DNA of 10,812 nt. It comes from an uncultured Clostridia bacterium (GTDB taxonomy: Bacteria; Bacillota; Clostridia; Peptostreptococcales; Anaerovoracaceae). Below the pieces are notes generated by a model. That model ran no database searches and had not been told where the DNA came from. It saw only the letters and a program-made list of their open reading frames with translations. The stretch's first letter is position 1; every line of letters begins with the position of its first letter. Made by a program: the position numbers and the translations under genes. Shown here in pieces: positions 5,518 through 10,812 of this stretch. Location of the stretch: the NCBI GenBank assembly GCA_934234035.1, contig CAKQHH010000039.1, positions 1 through 10,812 on the forward strand, given 5' to 3'.

Positions 5518-8500
5518 TTAGTCCACTCGCAGGGCGGTAACCGGATCGCTCTTGGCCGCCTTGCGGGATGGGATGATTCCGCCGATCAAGGTCAGGATGA
5601 TGCTGAGGATTACCAACACAATTCCTCCCACCACCGGCAGGGACACGTGCATGCTCACGCTGGTCACATGGCCGATGATGATATTCGTCGGGATAATCAG
5701 GATTTCCGTCACGCCGATTCCAATGAGTCCGGCCAATGCGCCGATGATAAAGGTCTCCGCGTTGAACACCTGGCCCACGTTCCGCTTGGAGGCGCCGATA
5801 GCCCGGAGGATTCCGATTTCCTTTCGCCGCTCCAGCACGCTGATGTAGGTGATGACTCCAATCATGATGGAGGATACCACCAGGGAAATGGACACGAAAG
5901 CGATGAGCACGTAGCTGATGGCATCGATGATGTTGGTCACAGAACCCATCAAGGCACCCGCCAGATCGTTGTAGGTGATTTCCTGATCGGTTTTGCCCGC
6001 CTTCTCCATCTTCCGGTTGTATCCGTCCAGAATATCCTTCACCTCTGCCTTGCTCTCGTAGTCCTTGGCGTAGATGGCAATCTGGGTCGGATTGGATTTC
6101 TGCGCATAGCCGAAGCTCTTCATGTTTCCGTCGTAGGTGTTGGCCTGTGTGTTCATCAGGGATGTGATCAGGGACTGAATCTCGCTTTCGCTCATATTCA
6201 TTCCCATGGCATCCGCAAAAGCATCCGGGTCAATCTTAAAGGCTTTGGAGAAATCCAGGCTGCCCATGCTCTTCATGTAATTGGTCATCATGCCGGACAC
6301 CAGTTTTTCCGACATGGAGGCCACCGCCTTGGCGGTGTATCCGGACATAGCCGCCGCCAGATTCTTCTCCAGCGCCGAGGTGTCCATACTCTTTGCCACG
6401 GTGGAATTGATTATTTTCTGGGCTTCCGGGGTGGACAGATACTCCTGAAAATCCTGCTGCATCTGCTGCGTGGTAGGGTAGTTGTTCTCCTTCGCAAATT
6501 TTGCGTAGCCCTCCATCAACTCCGTCATGATCCGCTCCCCATCCTCGTCGGAAATCTCCACGTTCTCGAGTTTTGTTTTTAGGGAAGTCATTTTGGCAGA
6601 GAGTTTGTCCTGCACACCCTGAGACGCCAGGAAATCGTCGATGGTCTCGTCGGTGATGCCGTCGGGGTCGGTGATGCCCTTGTCCTTCAGGTATTTCGGG
6701 AAGTCCTGAAGCACGTCCTTCATGGTGTCCTGCAGGTTTTCGTCCTTCAGCTGCTCCTCCACGTGGGCCTTCAGGATGCGGCTCATGTTGTCCGAGAGGA
6801 TTTTGCGGGCCGCCGGGGATTTCATGTAATCCTGAAAGGCGGTGTTCATCTTGGTATAGTCGGTGCCCTTTTTCGCGGAATATTCCAGAAAGCCCTTCAT
6901 CAGGCCGCCGAAAAGCTCCTGCATGCTCTCCTGAGTGAAGTTCAGCTTGGTGCTCTGCATCAGCTTCTGAATGTCCCCTTGGCTCATGCCCGGCATTTGG
7001 GTCACGGCTTTCGGATCGATGAGGCCGCTCATGTCCATTTTCTTGGACGGTGCCTTCATGGCCTTGCCGATCTGGGACGGATCGAATTGGAAGGCTTTGG
7101 CAAAGGCGTTTTTGTCGAAGGAGAACATGGACTCAAAGTCCGGTCCGTCGCTCTCCTCCCCGAATTCCTTTCCCGTGAGGATGTTGGTGTCCCGGCTCTT
7201 CTTCTGGGCTCGAACCACCTTGCTGTCCGCCGCCTTTTGAATCATGTGGTCCGTCAGGGAGGCCGGATAGTAGATGTCCCCGTTCAGCACGGTGAAATCC
7301 ACATCCTTTTTCGGTTTCACCACGCCCACAATCTTGAGGTCCTCGCCCTTGCTCACCACGCTGTCCATGTGGCTGTCGTCCTCGGAGCGGTCCACCCATA
7401 CGCCCTGGGAAGAATCGTAGGTGTAGTAGTCCGAGCTACCGATCATCTTGAATTTGATGCCCATGCAGTCGTTGTAATTAAAGGTTTCCGTCTGATTCTC
7501 GTCCAGATGCACGTCCTTTCCCTTGGAGAAATCCTTCAACATTTTGTCCAGGTCGTCCATGTTCTTCAGGCCCATGGCGTACAGGGCGATGTCGCTCACC
7601 ATGCCGTCCTTGGACAGCACCAACACGCATTCGTTGTACTTCTTCGGCCAGTGCCCCGCCTTCACGTCGTACTCGTCCCGGTAAAGAGACGGATCCGACG
7701 GCAGTTGGTGGAACACGTCGGTGCTCATCATGCTGCTGTATCCCATGGAGGAGCTGATGGACATGCCCATCTTCTTCCGGGTTTCATCCGGATTCACCTT
7801 CCGGTATTCCGTGTCCACCTTCCGGAAAATCTGAGGCTTCACGTCGTAGCTGTATTCGATGGCTCTCGTGTGCTTCTCCAAATTGCTTTTGCCGCTGTCG
7901 ATGTATTTCTTCAGGGATTTCAGGTCGTTGGATTCCATAACGGAGGCCATATTGGTCACCGTCTGCAGTTCCCGAATCTCTCCCTTCTTCGCCCCTTTAC
8001 CGGCCTCCTCGTCGCCGCCCCGGGTGAACATGGCGGACATATCGAAGCCGGAGCTGTCCACCGTCAGCGGGTATTCCCGGATGGTGTCCTCCTCCACGCC
8101 ACGAATGTAGTTGTTCACTCCATTGGACAGGGATAAAATCATGGCAATGCCGATGATGCCGATGGATCCCGCAAAGGCCACCAGAATGGTGCGGGCTTTC
8201 TTGGTCTTCAGGTTGTTGAAGCTCAGCTGCAGCGCGGTGGCAAAATTCATGGCCGCTTTGCCCAGGTTCCGGTGCACCGCCTTTCCCGCTTCCTTTTCGC
8301 TCACGTCAAAAGGCCGGGAGTCCGAAATGATATTCCCATCCTTCAGCTCCACAATCCGGTCGGCGTACTGCCGGGCCAGTTCCGGGTTATGAGTCACCAT
8401 GATTACCAGGTGATCCTCCGCCACGTCTTTGAGGATATCCATAATCTGAACGCTGGTCACGCTGTCCAGCGCCCCCGTCGGTTCGTCCGCCAAAAGAATG

Positions 8501-8982
8501 TCCGGATCGTTCACCAGCGCCCGGGCGATGGCCACCCGCTGCATCTGTCCCCCGGAAAGCTGGCTGGGCTTCTTATGAAGCTGGTCCCCCAGCCCCACTT
8601 TGGCCAGGGCCTCCGCCGCCTTCTTCCGCCGCTCTTCCTTCCCGATTCCGGAAATGGTCAGAGCCAGCTCTACGTTGGACAGGATGGTCTGGTGGGGAAT
8701 CAGGTTGTAGCTCTGGAACACGAATCCGATGGTGTGGTTCCGGTAGGAATCCCAATCCCGGTCCGTGTACTTCTTGGTGGACGTCCCGTTGATGATCAGG
8801 TCCCCGCTGTCGTAGCGGTCCAGTCCCCCCAGCACGTTCAGCAGCGTGGTTTTGCCGGAGCCGGATGGTCCCAGAATTGCCACGAACTCGCTGTCCCTGA
8901 AATTCAGGCTCACGCCGTCCAGCGCTTTCTGCACCAGACCCCCGGTGCGGTACTCTTTTCGAATGTCTTTAATCTGCAGCAT
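5518..8982 (-). CDS. Fused ABC ATPase/FtsX-type permease with very large extracytoplasmic domain
   Basis: A 1154-aa transporter half of the MacB/LolD type, likely working as a dimer. Residues 1-225 form the ATPase: Walker A GPSGSGKT (38-45), Q-loop Gln90, signature LSGGQ (142-146), Walker B ILLADEP (162-168) and switch His198. A first membrane segment lies at about 266-287. A soluble external region runs from about 290 to 1015, followed by three membrane segments around 1018-1048, 1075-1105 and 1117-1138 of the FtsX family, with the cytoplasmic [15 protein letters not shown] loop (1051-1065). The external region begins MacB-like (to about 610) and then carries a helical insert at roughly 617-950 built from repeated modules. 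The normal MacB/FtsX external domain is only 200-250 residues, so this one is several times larger. The substrate is unknown; a peptide, lipid or cell-wall role are all possible. The ATG at 8982 has AAAGGCGAG just upstream. It follows the MATE gene by 89 nt. Confidence 0.92.
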   Translation of the reverse strand: MLQIKDIRKEYRTGGLVQKALDGVSLNFRDSEFVAILGPSGSGKTTLLNVLGGLDRYDSGDLIINGTSTKKYTDRDWDSYRNHTIGFVFQSYNLIPHQTILSNVELALTISGIGKEERRKKAAEALAKVGLGDQLHKKPSQLSGGQMQRVAIARALVNDPDILLADEPTGALDSVTSVQIMDILKDVAEDHLVIMVTHNPELARQYADRIVELKDGNIISDSRPFDVSEKEAGKAVHRNLGKAAMNFATALQLSFNNLKTKKARTILVAFAGSIGIIGIAMILSLSNGVNNYIRGVEEDTIREYPLTVDSSGFDMSAMFTRGGDEEAGKGAKKGEIRELQTVTNMASVMESNDLKSLKKYIDSGKSNLEKHTRAIEYSYDVKPQIFRKVDTEYRKVNPDETRKKMGMSISSSMGYSSMMSTDVFHQLPSDPSLYRDEYDVKAGHWPKKYNECVLVLSKDGMVSDIALYAMGLKNMDDLDKMLKDFSKGKDVHLDENQTETFNYNDCMGIKFKMIGSSDYYTYDSSQGVWVDRSEDDSHMDSVVSKGEDLKIVGVVKPKKDVDFTVLNGDIYYPASLTDHMIQKAADSKVVRAQKKSRDTNILTGKEFGEESDGPDFESMFSFDKNAFAKAFQFDPSQIGKAMKAPSKKMDMSGLIDPKAVTQMPGMSQGDIQKLMQSTKLNFTQESMQELFGGLMKGFLEYSAKKGTDYTKMNTAFQDYMKSPAARKILSDNMSRILKAHVEEQLKDENLQDTMKDVLQDFPKYLKDKGITDPDGITDETIDDFLASQGVQDKLSAKMTSLKTKLENVEISDEDGERIMTELMEGYAKFAKENNYPTTQQMQQDFQEYLSTPEAQKIINSTVAKSMDTSALEKNLAAAMSGYTAKAVASMSEKLVSGMMTNYMKSMGSLDFSKAFKIDPDAFADAMGMNMSESEIQSLITSLMNTQANTYDGNMKSFGYAQKSNPTQIAIYAKDYESKAEVKDILDGYNRKMEKAGKTDQEITYNDLAGALMGSVTNIIDAISYVLIAFVSISLVVSSIMIGVITYISVLERRKEIGILRAIGASKRNVGQVFNAETFIIGALAGLIGIGVTEILIIPTNIIIGHVTSVSMHVSLPVVGGIVLVILSIILTLIGGIIPSRKAAKSDPVTALRVD

Positions 8983-9041
8983 CTCTCGCCTTTCTCTACC
9001 CTTTCAATCTCTCCCTAAAAATATTCTCGTTCGTCCAAATG

Positions 9042-9078
9042 TTTCCGGCTCTAGTCTAAAGATTTCCGGCTCTAGTCT
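9042..9078 (-). repeat. 16-bp direct repeat spanning the MATE stop codon
   Basis: The sequence TTTCCGGCTCTAGTCT occurs at 9042-9057 and again at 9063-9078, a 21-bp period. The second copy contains the TAG stop of the MATE gene, so the other copy lies in the gap before the ABC gene. It looks like a small local duplication by replication slippage. Confidence 0.8.
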
Positions 9079-10418
9079 TCCGGAATCTCGATTCCCGCGT
9101 TCTTCCGTTTGCCAATCCGAAACAGGATTACCGCATATACCAGGCACAGGCTCTCGGAAATCGGGGTGGTCCACCAAATGCCTTCGCCGCCAAAAATTCT
9201 CGTCATCAATACCAGCACTACCAGCATCACCACGATGGCTCTGCCGACGGTGATGGAAACCGCTTTCCCCGCATGCTCGATGGATGCAAAATATCCGGCC
9301 AGCACCACGGTGAATCCCGCCGGCACAAAGGAGATGCAGAAAATCCGCAAAGCATGTACCGTGTAGTTCCGCAGGTGGGTCAAATCCGCCGGAATGAACA
9401 GCTTCGCCAGCAGGCCTCCGCCGAAGACGGACAGCATCACGGTGACCGCCGCAAAACCCGCCGCCGTAATCAGGCCGTACCGGAGCAGCTTGGCCGTGGC
9501 GGATTTTTCTTTTTTCCCGTGATAGAAGCTGATCAGCGGCTGGCTGCCCTGAGCGATGCCCGTCATGGAATAGATGTACAAAGCGTTCACGTAGTTGATG
9601 ATGGTGTAGCTGACCAAAGCCTCGTCCCCCAGGTACGTCGCGATGGCGTGGTTGAAAAAGTACACCGTCAGCCCGGCGGACAGTTCCGTAATGCCGGAGG
9701 ACAGGCCGTTCTTCATGGCCCGCAGGATGGTGCCGCCGCTGAAATGGAAGCGGGTGAAGTGCAGCACGGCTTCCTTGGACAGGAAGTGCCGCAGGTACAG
9801 GGCCGTAACCCCCACCTGGGACAGTGCCGTGGCGATGGCCGCACCGAAGACGCCCAGCGGAAAAACGATGACCAGCAGGTAATCCATGATGCAGTTCAGG
9901 ATGACGCCCACCATCACGATTTTGGTGGCTTTCTTCGGGTGCCCGTCCGCCTTCAGCAGAATCTCAAAGGAATAGGACACGATAAATACCACCGCAAAAG
10001 GAGCGATGGTTCCGATGTATTTCGTCACATAGGGCAGGGTGGCTTTGGTGGCCCCCAGGAACAGAGCCAGTTCCTCCAGCTTCCAGAACAGGAGCCCGGA
10101 AATCAGAAGGGACAGCACGATCAGGAACGCAAAGTTCTGGCTGAAAATCTCGTTGGCTTTTTCCTTCCGGCCTTCTCCCAATGAGATGGAAACCACCGTG
10201 GAGGTGCCCACCGCGAACATCAGGGACAGGGCAAACAGCGCCGTTACAAACGGCGATGCGATGTTGATGGCGGTCATGGCCGTTACGGAAACGCCCTTCG
10301 CCACGAACAGCCCGTCCACTGCGGTGTACAGGGTGTACACCCACTGGGCCAGTATGGATGGAATGATATATCGGATGTATTCTGAGCGAAGGGACCTAGG
10401 CTCTCCTCTCAACTGCAT
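9072..10418 (-). CDS. MATE-family multidrug efflux transporter (MepA-like)
   Basis: A 448-aa inner-membrane antiporter expected to export cationic drugs or toxic metabolites using Na+ or H+. There are about twelve hydrophobic segments in two related halves. The first half has the YTAVDGLFVAKG motif with Asp35 in helix 1, then GTSTVVSISLGEGRKEKAN (71-89). The second half repeats this as GIAQGSQPLISFYHGKKEK (287-305). These fit the MepA branch, and length is normal. The ATG at 10418 is preceded by GAGGT at 7 nt. It is the first gene of a possible three-gene run with the ABC transporter and mutY. A candidate promoter lies about 80 nt upstream. The substrate cannot be inferred from sequence alone. 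Confidence 0.93.
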   Translation of the reverse strand: MQLRGEPRSLRSEYIRYIIPSILAQWVYTLYTAVDGLFVAKGVSVTAMTAINIASPFVTALFALSLMFAVGTSTVVSISLGEGRKEKANEIFSQNFAFLIVLSLLISGLLFWKLEELALFLGATKATLPYVTKYIGTIAPFAVVFIVSYSFEILLKADGHPKKATKIVMVGVILNCIMDYLLVIVFPLGVFGAAIATALSQVGVTALYLRHFLSKEAVLHFTRFHFSGGTILRAMKNGLSSGITELSAGLTVYFFNHAIATYLGDEALVSYTIINYVNALYIYSMTGIAQGSQPLISFYHGKKEKSATAKLLRYGLITAAGFAAVTVMLSVFGGGLLAKLFIPADLTHLRNYTVHALRIFCISFVPAGFTVVLAGYFASIEHAGKAVSITVGRAIVVMLVVLVLMTRIFGGEGIWWTTPISESLCLVYAVILFRIGKRKNAGIEIPED

Positions 10419-10499
10419 AATGTGTACCTCGTTTCTTTGGTTGTGCGGGGCCCTCCGGGTGCTGGGCAGGGCTGCCGCCGTCCCGTTATATGACTTAAT

Positions 10500-10508
10500 A
10501 TTTTACCA
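10500..10508 (-). promoter_or_regulatory. Candidate extended -10 promoter for the MATE operon
   Basis: On the minus strand the sequence reads TGGTAAAAT within an AT-rich island (about 10484-10515) that contrasts with GC-rich DNA on both sides. It lies about 82 nt before the MATE start codon. No good -35 hexamer is present at the usual distance. The leader that follows is GC-rich and contains GGCAGGGCTGCC (10469-10480 region), which could fold only weakly. Confidence 0.4.
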
Positions 10509-10515
10509 TATTATG

Positions 10516-10537
10516 CGGTTTTCTGTGTGAAAAACCG
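10516..10537. promoter_or_regulatory. Inverted repeat overlapping the MATE promoter
   Basis: CGGTTTT (10516-10522) and AAAACCG (10531-10537) are exact reverse complements separated by 8 nt. The repeat covers the place where a -35 element would be, so it could be an operator for a repressor or activator. No regulator gene is present nearby, so the role is inferred only from position. Confidence 0.35.
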
Positions 10538-10605
10538 GTGATTGGAAGGGGATGCGCAGGTCTGGGCGCCGGGACGGCGGAGGCCTTCTGACCGGGACGG
10601 GACGA

Positions 10606-10812
10606 ACTTGGTGCAAGGACTCCCGCAAAGCCTTATTCCTTCGTTTCCTTTGCACCAAGTCTTCGGCCCTTTCCCGCGCTCTGCAGCTTCGGACTTGGTG
10701 CAAGGACTCCCGCAAAGCCTTATTCCTCCGTTTCCTTTGCACCAAGTCTTCGGCCCTTTCCCGCGCTCTGCAGCTTCGGACTTGGTGCAAGGACTCCCGC
10801 AAAGCCTTATTC
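10606..10812 (+). repeat. Right tandem array of 87-bp palindromic repeats, cut by window edge
   Basis: Units begin at 10606, 10693 and 10780, a period of exactly 87 bp; the third is cut off by the end of the window. Each complete unit is a 55-nt inverted repeat with arms ACTTGGTGCAA and TTGCACCAAGT around a core with CCCGCAAAGCCTTATTCC. The first two units differ at one base, and the two complete spacers are identical, so this array expanded recently or is kept uniform. The spacer is a diverged relative of the left-hand one (both contain CCCTTT and end CTTCGGAC or similar). The orientation is the same as in the left array. It lies about 190 nt upstream of the MATE gene. No gene is supported here. 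Confidence 0.9.

Noticed and set aside
5467..6582. Long plus-strand open frame rich in His and Gly (371 codons), and similar ones at 6763-8136 and 8272-9018
   Set aside because: They are antisense shadows of the ABC transporter, whose codons are GC-biased at the third position; none has domains or a ribosome site.
9091..9112. Similarity of the MATE 3' end to the repeat core (TTCTTCCGTTTGCCA)
   Set aside because: The match is short and explained by a basic Lys-Arg-Lys tail. There are no pairing arms and it is not in an 87-bp setting.
10503..10802. Open frame of 99 codons on the minus strand through the right repeat array
   Set aside because: It has the same origin: an in-frame tandem repeat running off the window with no start signal of its own.

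Overview
The window reads as chromosomal DNA from an anaerobic Clostridia-type Bacillota. This is an inference from strong AGGAG-type ribosome sites, the style of the MutY, CorA and MATE proteins, and a class C group II intron; no rRNA or other taxonomic marker is present. Every gene I can support lies on the minus strand, so the window reads from right to left.

Right to left, the layout is as follows. A tandem array of 87-bp palindromic repeat units (10606-10812, running off the edge) is followed by a leader with a candidate promoter. Next come a MATE-family efflux transporter (9072-10418), a very large fused ABC ATPase/FtsX-type permease with a roughly 730-residue extracytoplasmic region (5518-8982), and mutY (4426-5493). 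The ABC-mutY gap is only 24 nt. A weak hairpin and a candidate extended -10 promoter then separate mutY from a CorA-type metal ion channel gene (3369-4310). After it come an AT-rich gene for a secreted protein with a C-terminal Fn3-like domain (2410-3297) and a strong perfect-stem terminator (2353-2386).

A class C group II intron has inserted immediately behind that terminator (5' end at 2347). Its RNA domains I-IV and a complete 432-aa reverse transcriptase/maturase are present. Domain V is recognisable at 492-522, but I cannot find a proper domain VI or 3' end, so the element may be 3'-truncated. The left edge (71-385) holds a second array of the same 87-bp repeat family.

The repeats are the most unusual part. 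Each unit is a 54-55 nt inverted repeat at a strict 87-bp period. The fourth unit of the left array keeps the central core but has different arm sequences that still pair with each other. This points to selection on a folded hairpin. The two arrays lie in the same orientation at the two ends of the window.

The MATE, ABC and mutY genes may be co-transcribed: two exporters and an enzyme limiting 8-oxoguanine mutagenesis, a plausible stress-related grouping but not a proven one. The intron and the secreted-protein gene (about 480-3300) are clearly AT-richer than the rest and look like acquired sequence. I see no tRNA, rRNA, CRISPR array or plus-strand gene.
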